Shown piece after piece: positions 40,827 through 50,626 of a DNA stretch of 64,000 nt. Position 1 is the first letter of the stretch; the number at the start of each line of letters is the position of its first letter. The DNA comes from Muscardinus avellanarius (lineage: Eukaryota; Chordata; Mammalia; Rodentia; Gliridae). The position numbers and the translations under genes are program-made. The stretch covers positions 120,427,405 to 120,491,404 of the forward strand of contig OY726559.1 of assembly GCA_963383645.1 (NCBI GenBank). Reading direction: 5' to 3'. Under the pieces are notes generated by a model. The model was not told the origin of the DNA. It did no database searches and worked only from the letters and a program-made list of their open reading frames with translations.

Positions 40827-41648
40827 TTTTTCTTTCCTTCTTTCCTTCCTTCCTTCCTTCCTTCCCCTCTCTCTCCCTTCCTTCCTTCCTTCCTTCCTTC
40901 CTTCCATACTAGGGGTGGAACCCAGGGGCTTTCTACCTCCGGGCCACACCCCCAGCCCTATTTTACAATTTATTTTGAAACAGGGTCTCACTGAGTTGCA
41001 GAGGGCCTCACTAAGTAGCTGAGGCTGTTCTCGAACCGCGATCCTCCTATCTCAGCCTCCCAAATGCCTGGATTACAAATGTGCACCACCACACCCAACT
41101 AAGACATTTCTCATAGTTACAACATGCACGTCTAATGTTCTAATGTATAATCCCTTCGCACTAATGGAAATAAAAAGCATCAGTGCTGTGTTGGATATGG
41201 TAAGTGGTACGCATGTCCTTTCTAACCCGCCTGCCTTGTGGGTCTCAGGTACTACCTGTTTTCTCTCATCATGAACTTGAGCCGTGATGCTTATGAGATT
41301 CGCTTACTGATGGAACAAGAGTCTTCAGCTAGTAGCCGGCGAATGAAGGCTTCCAGCGGTGGAGGAGTCCCAGGAGGAACTGAACCTGGGGTGTCGGGGG
41401 CTCCGGGCGGAGGCCTGCCCCAGCTGGCTCTGAAGCTTCGGCTCCGAGTCCTGCTTCTGGCCCGGGTCCTGCGAGGCCATCCCCCTCTTCTGCTGGATGT
41501 GGTCAGAAATGCCTGTGACCTCTTCATCCCACTGGACAAACTAGGCCTCTGGCGCTGTGGCCCTGGGGTTGTGGGGCTTTGTGGCCTCGTGTCATCCATC
41601 CTGTCTATTCTCACCCTGGTCTGTCCGTGGCTACGGCTCAAACCCTAG
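29174..41648 (+). CDS. PEX11B: PEX11B, peroxisomal membrane protein 11 beta
   Basis: Four exons (29174-29229, 31195-31310, 31946-32147, 41249-41648) join in frame to 257 residues; human has 259. The protein begins [20 protein letters not shown] and includes the amphipathic N-terminal region ([20 protein letters not shown]) that in PEX11 proteins binds and bends the peroxisomal membrane. Residues about 80-115 contain a hydrophobic, conserved stretch ([20 protein letters not shown]). A Gly-rich variable linker (about 161-180) follows, and a C-terminal membrane span (about 228-250, [20 protein letters not shown]) ends LRLKP. PEX11B elongates peroxisomes and recruits the fission factors FIS1, MFF and DRP1. 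The linker is where it differs most from human. The start has G at -3 and +4. It shares a CpG promoter with GNRHR2. Confidence 0.97.
29230..31194. repeat. PEX11B intron 1: CpG-island tail, then minus-strand SINEs
   Basis: 29230-29560 continues the CpG-rich promoter region. (GT)n lies at 29799-29828. SINEs, all minus: 29837-30027, 30061-30251, 30370-30518, 30551-30625 (ID half), 30630-30843, 30847-30973 and 30974-31109. A short TTTCC run lies at about 30350-30370. The last SINE ends 85 bp before exon 2. Confidence 0.83.
31195..31310 (+). CDS. PEX11B: PEX11B exon 2
   Basis: Acceptor CTCCTCCAG, then [17 protein letters not shown] and the amphipathic helix segment to LGRK plus one base, with a strong GTAAGT donor. 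A SINE lies 20 bp further on. Confidence 0.96.
31311..31945. repeat. PEX11B intron 2: one SINE and unique pyrimidine-rich DNA
   Basis: A SINE lies at 31331-31561 (-). 31578-31945 is low-copy and pyrimidine-rich, leading into the exon 3 acceptor. Confidence 0.8.
31331..31561 (-). mobile_element. B1-dID type C beside a splice donor
   Basis: GTAACTACACTTTTCT at 31315-31330 and 31562-31577 is a perfect 16-bp target-site duplication. It begins inside the donor region of PEX11B exon 2 (GTAAGT at 31311). The donor itself is intact. A TTTC/TTGC-rich tail (31331-31356) precedes the ID half. Confidence 0.88.
31946..32147 (+). CDS. PEX11B: PEX11B exon 3
   Basis: Acceptor CTCCACAAG, then [20 protein letters not shown] through EKWAQRSF plus two bases, with a GTTTGT donor. 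It contains the conserved hydrophobic segment. Confidence 0.96.
32377..32590 (-). mobile_element. B1-dID type A, first of three stacked insertions
   Basis: TTATTCTTTATTTTATTT at 32359-32376 and 32591-32608 is an 18-bp target-site duplication. Confidence 0.8.
32609..32827 (-). mobile_element. B1-dID type C, second of three stacked insertions
   Basis: TCATGTTATTCTTT recurs at 32354-32367 and 32828-32841, flanking this copy together with the type A copy inserted into its left duplication. CGACCTCTGAGCTACAC is duplicated in tandem within its ID half. Confidence 0.75.
32842..33049 (-). mobile_element. B1-dID type D, third of three stacked insertions
   Basis: Flanked by TCATGTTATTCTTT (32828-32841) and TCATGTTGTTCTTT (33050-33063). 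These are the same target with one difference. Confidence 0.78.
34267..34303 (-). mobile_element. 37-bp SINE head fragment with 11-bp flanking duplication
   Basis: GGATTACAAATGTGTGCCCC through CCCGGC is only the 5' head of a minus-strand B1. It is flanked by ACAACTGTATA at 34256-34266 and 34304-34314. No ID half or A-tail is present. Confidence 0.65.
34877..35024 (+). repeat. (AAAT)n, ID half, (CA)n
   Basis: About 12 AAAT units (34877-34926), then an ID half, then about 23 CA units (34978-35024). These are microsatellites in SINE tails. Confidence 0.92.
35139..36000 (-). repeat. Decayed L2 fragment, minus orientation
   Basis: ATTATTTATTAGGTACTTAC, GCCTTTCCCCATGAGGCTTG and GGGAGATGACATGATTGG resemble the reverse of the L2 3' end. 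It is interrupted by SINEs at 35243-35440 and 35827-35905. Confidence 0.55.
36052..36427 (+). mobile_element. Second Tigger/MER2-like fossil, split by a SINE
   Basis: GATTCAACCAAACACACATC and AAAATGCATCTGTATTGAAC (about 36077-36150), then AATAATACAGTGTACAACTA through GATGATTTAAAG (36350-36427), follow the internal order of the first copy. SINE 36186-36340 lies between them. Confidence 0.55.
36835..36898 (+). repeat. AT-rich simple repeat
   Basis: TA/ATA-dominated sequence at the tail side of the minus-strand SINE 36899-37060. Confidence 0.85.
37074..38440 (-). repeat. Decayed L2 fragment, minus orientation, split by SINEs
   Basis: CTCAACAAATACTTATTGAG (37079), GGCCTCTCTGAAGAGGTGAC (about 37560) and GACTAAGGCAGTAGTCCAAG (about 38033) occur in the order of the reversed L2 3' end. 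The interruptions are the SINEs at 37278-37470, 37811-37853 and 38125-38339. Confidence 0.65.
38125..38339 (-). mobile_element. B1-dID type D with 15-bp target-site duplication
   Basis: CTTGAAATAGGTTTT at 38110-38124 and 38340-38354. The insert has a TTTG-rich tail and lies inside the L2 fragment. Confidence 0.85.
38859..39077 (+). mobile_element. B1-dID type C nested in another type C
   Basis: AAATAAAGACTAAA at 38845-38858 and 39078-39091 flanks a near-consensus copy. Host pieces: 38754-38858 and 39078-39155. Confidence 0.85.
39155..39194 (+). repeat. (AAT)n microsatellite
   Basis: About 13 AAT units in the tail of the host type C SINE. Confidence 0.92.
39473..39689 (+). mobile_element. 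B1-dID type D with 15-bp target-site duplication
   Basis: ACAGAGATTCACTCT at 39458-39472 and 39690-39704. The tail is CAAA/CAACAA-rich. Confidence 0.86.
40767..40905 (+). repeat. Long polypyrimidine tract, (CTTT)n then (CCTT)n
   Basis: About 140 bp of pure pyrimidine on the plus strand. TTTC units run to about 40830, then TTCC and CCTT units, at the tail end of the minus-strand SINE 40907-41100. Confidence 0.93.
41249..41648 (+). CDS. PEX11B: PEX11B exon 4 and stop
   Basis: Acceptor TGGGTCTCAG. The exon encodes [20 protein letters not shown], the Gly-rich linker and the C-terminal membrane span, and ends with TAG. Confidence 0.97.
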
Positions 41649-42350
41649 CACTGTGAGTCAGGGTAAGGAGGGGCCCTGCACTGGTGAGGTGGAATCTTGC
41701 TGGCCTCCTCTATGCCACCCTTCTTCTATTCTACTCCTTGAATGAAGTTAAAATACCGAGATTTGGGGTGGAGCAAGGAACTTTCGGGAAGATGAGGCGA
41801 GGACAGATGACTTAGCTATGCCCACGATTTTATTCTTTTCCTCTTTCATGGTTTGAGTCTCTTGACTCTATCTGAAGTCTATTTAAGAGTCTGTCTCTGT
41901 CCCCTTTTTTTGGTAGGGGAGGCATAAGGTTTGGTTTGTAAGGCTCTAACTGCTTTCATTTTTCTCACAGAGGTAGCTTATCGCAGATTTTTTTTCTCCT
42001 TCAAACTCCCAATCTTCCTTTTAAGACTTTATGTCCGGTGGCCTCTTCCTTCATATCTCTGCACCCCCGGTTGTTTGATGATCTCTCTCCCCCTCATGTC
42101 TACTCCACCGAGCTCCCCCTCGATTGGGTCCTTCCCTGTTTTCACACCTTCCGGTTTCTGCTTACACTTGATTTCAGCGCTTTGTTCCGTAGCTGGTTCT
42201 TCCCCCTTCTTTGCCAATCCAGATCGATGCTGTGTCCAGCATCTCGCTGTAAATACTGTACAATGATTTTGTGTAAATAGCTGTGGCCTGTTCCCACAAT
42301 GGAGAGCAAGCCTTCCAGGTCAGCAAATTAAAGATGAATTTGCTCCTTAA
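41649..42350 (+). other. PEX11B: PEX11B 3' UTR
   Basis: Repeat-free DNA after the stop, with a terminal ATTAAA at 42327-42332. The length (about 700 nt) is plausible for this gene. Confidence 0.7.
42327..42332 (+). terminator. PEX11B: Candidate poly(A) signal of PEX11B
   Basis: ATTAAA in GCAAATTAAAGATGAATTTG, followed by TTGGTCTGATTCC. Confidence 0.65.
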
Positions 42351-43378
42351 CACTTGGTCTGATTCCTCATATTCGGGTCATTCGAGGCCGCTATTCCCGT
42401 CACTGTGGTTTGGGTTTCCCATGGCTTCAAACCATGTCACAGATTTTTATTGAGCACCTATACTATTCAGTGGACATACCAAAAACTAAGATACACCACG
42501 GTCCCCACAAAAATTTGTAGCCTCAGTCAGGCGTGATGGCACGCTCATGTCATCCCAGTATTTGGGAGGCTGAGACAGGAGAATCCCAGGCTTGAGGCCA
42601 GCCTTAGCACCTTAGCAAGGCCCTCAGCAACTTAGACCCTGTTTCAAACTAAAAAATAAAATAAGGCTCAGGGTGTAGCTCAGAGGTAGAACAACCCTGG
42701 GTTCAACCCCCAGTACCTTCCCCTAAAGTTTGTAGCCTATTGAGGAGTTGGGGATGGGGTAGTCTAATGCTAAAATAATTATACTGGCTGCAAAAAAAAC
42801 AAATATAATACAGATTCATAGTTATAGATAGCCCCTCCCCAAACTGTGCCCGCAAGGCAGCATAGGCCGGGCGAGCAGGGCTAAGGGAGGAGGCTGACAA
42901 GGCTTGGCTCAGGCTGCATCTCCACACGATGGGATGCTCCTGGGTAGGTGGGGAAATGATGGGACTGTGCTCAGCTCCTTCAGATCGCTTATCTCACACT
43001 GAGATAAATAGGGAGTGAGAAAAAACTATCTCCTGCTTCTATTTTCCGTCCCAAAGGTGAGAAAAGTGGTATCAAACTGGCAACAAATAAAGAATAGAAA
43101 AGGGAGAAGCTGCAGACATGGTCAAAAATTGTGTTCTCTTTGGGAATGGAGATGTGGCCTCCAGGGGGCAGCATGGAGACAGAACTAGACTAAGCTCCCT
43201 CGGTCCTCCTTTCTTTGGTCTGGGGCTCCCCACAGATTCCCACCATCACTCCTCCCATTCCTTCTAATTTTATTTTTAGCTGCCAGTGGGAGGGGGCAGG
43301 ATGGGAGGGAAAGTAAAGAAAACAGAAAAGGACAGAGACACGGGCACAGAGCACTTCTGACGGGACGCATCGGCCGGC
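42351..43378. other. PEX11B-ITGA10 intergenic region with ITGA10 promoter/5' UTR
   Basis: One plus-strand SINE lies at 42525-42718. The remainder is unique. The last 200 bp before the ITGA10 ATG is not CpG-island-like and probably contains the 5' UTR and proximal promoter. I see no confident TATA box or defined start site. Confidence 0.55.
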
Positions 43379-43430
43379 ATGGAGGGCCTCCTCCTCCCTC
43401 ACCTGTTCTTGCCCCTGATGTTCCTGACAG
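43379..43430 (+). CDS. ITGA10: ITGA10 exon 1 (signal peptide)
   Basis: [17 protein letters not shown] plus one base; GTGAGG donor. The sequence is hydrophobic, as expected for secretion. Confidence 0.95.
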
Positions 43431-44963
43431 GTGAGGAAGGTTAACTTCTTGGTTTCTGGTGGGAGTGGAAGATAGGTGGATTGATTGGGATTGGGACCAT
43501 TGGGGTTAAAATCATTGGGAGTTAGAGTAGGAGGTTAGTACTGAATCTATAGTTCATGTGTCTGCGCACAGTCAGTTCCCGCATGGCAGGGGGGGTGAGG
43601 CTGCCTAGGACCTGGCATGAAGTTTGTACCTCATTATCTAAAACCTCTGTCCTAAGCCCTGTGGGTGTGAGGAGACAGAAAAGAAACACGATGTGACCTT
43701 CCACGTGGCGAGTCTGCTTCTTGTTGTTATCTCCCTCCCTACTTCTCCCTACCCTTGGTAGCACCTGGGCTTGAGGCATAACTGCCTTACTGTGTGGTCA
43801 GAACTCTGAGTTTCTCTAGCCAATGGGCTACAGTTCCTGGCTATCCAGCCCTGCCAGTTTCCTGGATGCAGAAAGGCTCCCATACAAAACACCTCTCTGA
43901 AAGTAAGCACAGTTTCGGGTTGGAACTATAGCTATTGGTGGTGGTGGTGGTGGTCGTGGGAGCTTGAGGCAGGGTTGCTTGAAAAAGCAAGAAACAGTTG
44001 GGAAGAGAAATATGGGAGGGGCCAGAGGTCCGGAATTTTTCCTTGCCAGTGCCCTATAATCTTTGTTTCCTAAAATACCAGCTCTCTGATTTTAAGGGAA
44101 TTGGGGTCAGAAGGAGAATCGAGGCAGGACAGGATTGGGGGACCACTGGAGGGGCCAGAGTTTGAGGGGACCAGGAAGGTGGGCAAGGGGCAGTTGGGAG
44201 ACGGGGCGAGATGGAAATGAAGCAGACTGTGGGAAACTGGGGTGATGGGACCCTTGGCAAGGATGGATGGCTGTGTGTGTGGGCAGGCGCCCCACCCGCT
44301 TAATTACCACTGAGGTTTCCAGGGCTGGAGTCAACCAGAGACTTAGACGTTGGAGAAAAAGCGAGAGTGTGACCACGGCACTGTGGATCAAGAAGAGACG
44401 GGGAGAGCCGCAGACACACACTTGCTTTCCTTCTGAAGGGGTTTTTGGAAGGCCTGGTTATGCTGGGGTTGTAGACTGGCCCTCTCGCTCTTTTAGCCCT
44501 CATGGTTTTGAGAGGAGGATATGTAGGAGGAATGATGTGGAAAAGAGTAACTTGACCTTTCCAGACATGTCTGCGAATGAGATTTCAGGAGTAGGAATGG
44601 AAATTCAGCTGTGCATCGTCATGGCAGAGGGCCACAGGACCCAGACACAGGAAGGGATCATCTTGTTGGCGGCTCTGAGTCTATGACATTGACACAGTCT
44701 AGGAGAACTGATGAGGAAGAAGCAGGCAGAAGGGCTCAAATTTTAATTTTGCAGAAGGACTAGGGATTGAACCCAGGGGTGTTCTACCTCCAAGCTACAA
44801 GTCCAGTTATTTTTATATTTATTTATTTATTTGTTTGTTTTGTGATTGAACCCAAGGGCAGTCTACCTCTGAACTATACCCCCAACCCTTTATTTATTTA
44901 TGTATTTTGTGGTACTGGGACTTGAACTCAGGGGCATTGGACCTCCCAGCTCACCCTCAACCC

Positions 44964-45011
<48 letters not shown>

Positions 45012-45960
45012 GTACTGGGGATAGAACCCAGGGGCATTCTACCTCTGGGCCACACCCTCAGCCCCCATTTTATATTTTATTTGGAAACAGGGTCTGGCTA
45101 AGTTGCTGAGAGCCTCACTAAACTGCTGAGGCTGGCCTCGAGCCTGCACGATCCTCCTGTCTCAGCCTCCCAAGTACTGGGATTACAAGCATGTGCCACC
45201 ATGCTCAGCTCTATTTTTTATTTTGAAACAGGGTCTTGCTAAGTTGCTAAGGCTGATCTCAACCCTGTGATCCTCCTGTAGTCTCTCAAGTACTGAGATT
45301 GCAGGTGTGGATTACTATGACTAGAATATTATAAGCGTGCACCACCACCACATCAGCCAGGCATGGTGGTGCACACTTTCAATCCCAGTACTTGGGAGGC
45401 TAACACAAGAGGACCTCAGGTTCGAGACTAGCTTCAGCTGCTGGGAGGCCCTCAACAACTTGGTGAGACCCTGTTTCAAAATTAATAATAAAAAACAAGG
45501 CTGGGGGTATAGCTTGGAGGTAGAATGTCCCTGGGTTCAATCCCCAGGACTGCAAAAGAAAAAGAAAGAAAGAAACAGGCTCTCACTAAGTAGCTGAGAG
45601 CTTCAGTAAGCTGCTGAGGCTGGCTTTGAGCCTGTAAGGCCCCTCTCTGCCTCCCAAGTATTGGGATTACAAGCGTGCACCACCACACACATTTGCCTTG
45701 ACATCTCTACCACTGCAGTCATTCATGGACTGACCATTTCACGCTAACCTTATGGTCCTGGCCCCCAGGTCCTGGCTCCCCCTTTAACCTGGATGTGCAT
45801 CACCCACGCCTGTTTGCAGGGCCACCAGAAGCTGAATTTGGATACAGTGTCTTACAACATGTTGGAGGTGGACAGCGATGGTGAGAGGAAACCAGAGGGC
45901 CATGGGGTTTTCACACTGTGGTGCTGCTGACCGAGGAGAGGCAAAAGAGCTGGGCCTCTG

Positions 45961-46010
<50 letters not shown>

Positions 46011-46055
46011 GCTGGGGAATGAACCCAGGGGCATTCTATCTCTGAGCTCACAGCC

Positions 46056-46086
<31 letters not shown>

Positions 46087-46528
46087 TTTTTTATGTTGGT
46101 AGTGGGAATAGAACCCAGGGACCTTCTACCTCTGAGCTCCACTCCCAGATCTTTTTTTCATTCTTTATTTTTATTAATTTTTGGTGGTACTGGGGGTTGA
46201 ACCCAGGGGCTTTTCTACCTCCAGGCTATACTCCTAGACCTATTTTATACTTTATTTGGAAACAGGGTCTCACTAAGTTGCTGAGAGCCTCACTAAGTAG
46301 CTGAGGCTGGCTTCGAACCTGTGTGATCCTCCTGTCTCAGCCTCCCAAGTGCAGGGATTAAAAGCGTGCGCCACCATGCCCGGCTTCATTCTTTATTTTG
46401 AAACAGGGTCTTACTAGGTTACCGAGGGCCTCACAAGTTGCTGAGGCTGGCCACAAACCTGCGATCCTTCCGTCTCAGCCTCCCAAGTACTGGGATTACA
46501 ACCATGTGCCACCATGCCGGTTTACTTT

Positions 46529-46578
<50 letters not shown>

Positions 46579-48926
46579 GTCCTAGGGATGGAACCTAGGG
46601 GCTTTCTACCTCCAAGCTACACCTCCAGACCTATTTTATACTTTATTTGGAAACAGGGTCTCACTAAGTTACTGAGAGCCGCACTAAGCTGCTGAGGCTG
46701 GTTCCATACCTTTGATCCTTCTGTCTCAGCCTCCTAAGTACTAGGATTACAAGCGTGCACCACTACGCCTGGCTTACTTTTATCTTTTTTTTTTTTTTTT
46801 GTGGGTCTGGGGATGGAACCCAGGGGTATTTGACCATCGAGCTACACCCCTGCCCTATTTTTTATTCTTTATTTTGAAACAGGGTCTCACTAAGTTGCAG
46901 AGGGCTTCACTAAGTAGCTGAGGCTGTCCGCTAAACCACGGTCCTCCAATCTCAGCCTCCCGAATGCTGGGATTACAAGCGTGCGCCACCACGCCTGGCT
47001 CTTATTTTTATCTTTTGAAGCAGGGTCTCACTAGGTTGCTGAGAGTCTCACTACTTGATGAGGCTGTCCTCGAACCTGTGCTAACTCCTGTCTCAGCCTC
47101 CCAAGTATTGGCATTACAAACATGCACCGCCACACCCTGCTCCCATCTGGTTTTTTTGGAGACTGGGGCTCTAGACTTGTGACCTGCAGTACTTTCCCTC
47201 TGGCCTGTGTGAAGGTCATGTTCACCCTATGCTTATATTCACTTTCTCTTTCCAGGATGCTGGTGGGCGCCCCCTGGGATGGGCCTTCAGGCGACAGGAG
47301 AGGGGACGTTTACCGCTGCCCTATAGGGGACCCCCACAACGCCCCATGTGCCAAGGGCCACTTGGGTAAGAGGGTGCCTGACCCTTCCCTTCTAATACCT
47401 GACTTTGATACCCTGAGTCGTGTTGACCCCTTAAGCATTAGTTTCTACAACCTCCATGACCCATAGGCTCCCTGTCCCCTTCTGAACTCAAGCACCCCAT
47501 CTGTGACCCCTTGATCTCGTTCTTTTCCACTCCCTTCCAACCAGGTGACTACCCGCTGGGCAATTCATCTCATCCTGCTGTGAATATGCACCTGGGGATG
47601 TCTCTGCTGGAGACGGATGGTGATGGGGGGTTCATGGTGAGCAGAGGAGAAGGTCCCAAAGAGCACAGTGTGCTGAGGGAAACAGGTGGGGTGGGAGGGT
47701 GGAGGAGTTTAAAGCCCTAGGAAGCAAAGTGAGGGCATCCCAGGGAGTGGTCTCCATGGCGCCTGGGGCTGGGAGCATGTTCCAAGGGCGTCTTCTTCCC
47801 CCATCCCCAGGCCTGCGCCCCTCTCTGGTCTCGTGCCTGTGGCAGCTCTGTCTTCAGTTCAGGAATTTGTGCCCTGGTTGATGCTTCGTTCCGGCCGCAG
47901 GGAAGCCTGGCACCCACCGCCCAACGTGAGCCAGAGCACCAAGTCAACTAACTGAAGGACTTAGTTCCCAGGCAGGGGCGCTGGGTGGGATAAAGATGGG
48001 GCAAGACGGTATGGAGCCTGGCGGAGGGCTTGCATGGCTAGCCCTCATTGTTACCAAAAGCACCTGCAAAAGCTCCATGTTTCCTAAGAGATTAGAATCC
48101 GGATTTTGTACCAGAGCATCAAGATTTCATGATCTTGTCTAACCAATTTCAAACACCCAATGCATCCTGCACACCCTGGGCCTCGCTCAGCCAGAGATCC
48201 ACCTCACCACTCTGTGTCAGCTTTGTTGTTGTTGTTGTTGTTGTTGTTTTTCAGGTATTGGGAATGGAACCCAGGGGCCTTCGACCTCCGAGCTACACCC
48301 CCAGTCCTAGTTTTACTCTTTATTTTGAAGCAGGGTCTCACTGAGTTGCAAAGGGCCTCACTAAGTAGCTGAGGCTGTCCTGAACCTCGATCCTCCAGTC
48401 TCAGCCTCCGGAATGCTGGGATTACAAGCGTGCGCCACCAGGCCCAGCTGTCATGTATTTTCACACCTTTATTTTTCTTTATTTAAAGTGCCTCTAAAAG
48501 CCGGGCGTGGTGGCGCACGCTTGTAATCCCAGCATTCGGGAGGCTGAGACCGGAGGACTGAGGTTCGTGGACAGTCTCAGCTACTTAGTGAGGCCCTTGG
48601 CAACTTAGTTAGACCCTGTTTCAAAATAAAGAATAAAAAATAGGGTGGGGGGGTAGCTTGCAGGTTGAATGCCCCTGGGTTCCATCCCCAGACCCGCAAA
48701 AATAAATAAATAAAATAATTAAAAAATAAAGTGCCTCTAAGAGCCAGGGATGGTGGTACACACCTCCAATACTTAGGATGCTGAGACAGGAGAATTGCAA
48801 GTTTGAGGGAAGCCTTAATAAGTAGTGAGACTCTCATCAACCTAGTGAGACCCTGTTTCAAAGTAAAAATAAAATAGAGCCAGGGGTGTAGCTCAGACTA
48901 TAATGTCCTTAAGTTCCATCCTCAGC

Positions 48927-48968
<42 letters not shown>

Positions 48969-50591
48969 AAAAACCCTTCTCATTCGCTCCCTCTTTTGAT
49001 TCTCCACCATTGGAATCAACCCTCTGGGGCTGGAGATGTAGCTCAGTGTTAAAGCCTGTGCTGAGCAGAGAGAGTCCTGGGTTCGGTTCCCAACAGTGTG
49101 TGTGATGGGGGTGTTCTCTTCATTCTCCCATAGTGTGGTAGATTTCTACCCAATATTTACTGACTTATTTTTGTTTTTTCTTTTCTTTTGTGCTAGGGAT
49201 TGAACCCAGAGGCATTCTACCTCCAAGGTCCACCTCCAGCCTAATTTTTTAAAAAATGATAATGGTGATTAAACTCAGGGGCATTCTGCCTTGAAGTTAC
49301 ACCCCTAGCTCTATTTTTTTATTCTTTATTTTGCAAGTTGCAGAGGGCCTCACTAAATAGCTAAGGTTGACTGAGAAACTGCAATCCTCCTGTCTCAGCC
49401 TTCCAAGTACTGGGATTACGAGCATGGCCACCATGCCCAGCTCAAGTTTTTTTTTTCTTATTTGGTGGTACTGGGGTTCCTGGAAGCCCTTCTACCTCTG
49501 GGCTACACCCCCAGACCTTTTTTTTTTTTTGGAAACAGGGTCTCTTAAGCCAGCGCGGCTGGCTTTGAATCTACGCAATCCTCCTGTCTCCACCTCCCAA
49601 GCGCTGGGATTACAAGCGTGCGCCACCATGCCCAGCCCTTTTTTTTCTTATTTGGAAACAGGGTCTTACTAGGTGGCTGAGAACATCACTAAGTTGCTAA
49701 GGGTGGCTTTGAACCTGCAAGCTTCCTGTCTCAGTCTCCCAAGTACTGGGATTCTAAGCGTGTGCCACCACACCTGGCTTTACTTCCTTCTTTGTGTAGT
49801 AAATTGTATACATGCCCACCTTCGTTTTACTCATTTCTACGCTTGCCCACGGCTTGGCACAGTATTTCCCTTGCATGTCAGAAGTGCTTGATAAATGTTT
49901 GAATTGAAGGTGTCCTCCTGTGACCTCTTCCCTTGTTGACCCCAACCCAGAATCCTCCCGTCTCTTTTTCCCACCACCCTCCCCCTCCTCCCAGGCTGCC
50001 CCACGTACATGGATGTCGTCATTGTCCTGGACGGCTCCAACAGCATCTACCCCTGGTCTGAAGTTCAGACTTTCCTACGGAGGCTGGTAGGGAGGCTGTT
50101 TATTGATCCAGAGCAGATCCAGGTAAGAGAAGGCAATATGGAGGCCTGGAAGGGGAGAGACGAGTGTGAGGTGGTGTCTTCAGTGGTATCAGGTGTTTAC
50201 CTCCCTCTCCCTTCCTTTCCTCTCCCCATCCTCCTCCCTCACACCTTCCACTCGGGCGCATACTTTGCTCTCAGGTGGGGCTGGTGCAGTACGGAGAGAG
50301 CCCTGTCCATGAGTGGTCCCTGGGAGATTTCCGCACCAAGGAAGAAGTGGTGAGAGCTGCCAGGAACCTCAGCCGGCGGGAGGGCCGAGAAACGAAGACC
50401 GCCCAAGCCATAATGGTGGCCTGGTGAGGCACCGAGGCAGCAGGAGGCTGGAGTGCAGAGGGTGGAGGGTTTGCAGTAGAGTGTGCTCATCCCAAGATGC
50501 CTTGCATGCTTGGCTTTCCCTGCATACTGGTGGCACATGGAGGGAGCCTAAGTTGGCTGTCATTTCCCCTCTGCCCCAGCTGCATTTCTAT

Positions 50592-50626
<35 letters not shown>

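Larger units (their letters stand above)
32148..41248. repeat. PEX11B intron 3: large SINE, L2 and Tigger mosaic
   Basis: SINEs: 32377-32590 (-, A), 32609-32827 (-, C), 32842-33049 (-, D), 33115-33313 (+, A), 33354-33484 (+, A, 3' part), 33511-33713 (+), 33739-33881 (+), 33883-34080 (+), 34553-34678 (+), 34681-34877 (+), 34925-34978 (+, ID half), 35032-35122 (-, old B1), 35243-35440 (-), 35827-35905 (-, undeleted ID), 36186-36340 (-), 36428-36494 (+), 36516-36713 (-), 36899-37060 (-), 37278-37470 (+), 37811-37853 (-, ID piece), 38125-38339 (-, D), 38444-38550 (+), 38553-38753 (+, C), 38754-38858 with 39078-39155 (+, C, split), 38859-39077 (+, C), 39201-39398 (+), 39475-39689 (+, D), 39804-39913 (+), 39946-40125 (-), 40151-40347 (+), 40385-40577 (+), 40626-40766 (-) and 40907-41100 (-). 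No extra exon is seen. Confidence 0.8.

Noticed and set aside
40694..41022. Several overlapping frames rich in Phe, Leu, Ser and Pro
   Set aside because: Translations of the CTTT/CCTT tract plus SINE sequence.
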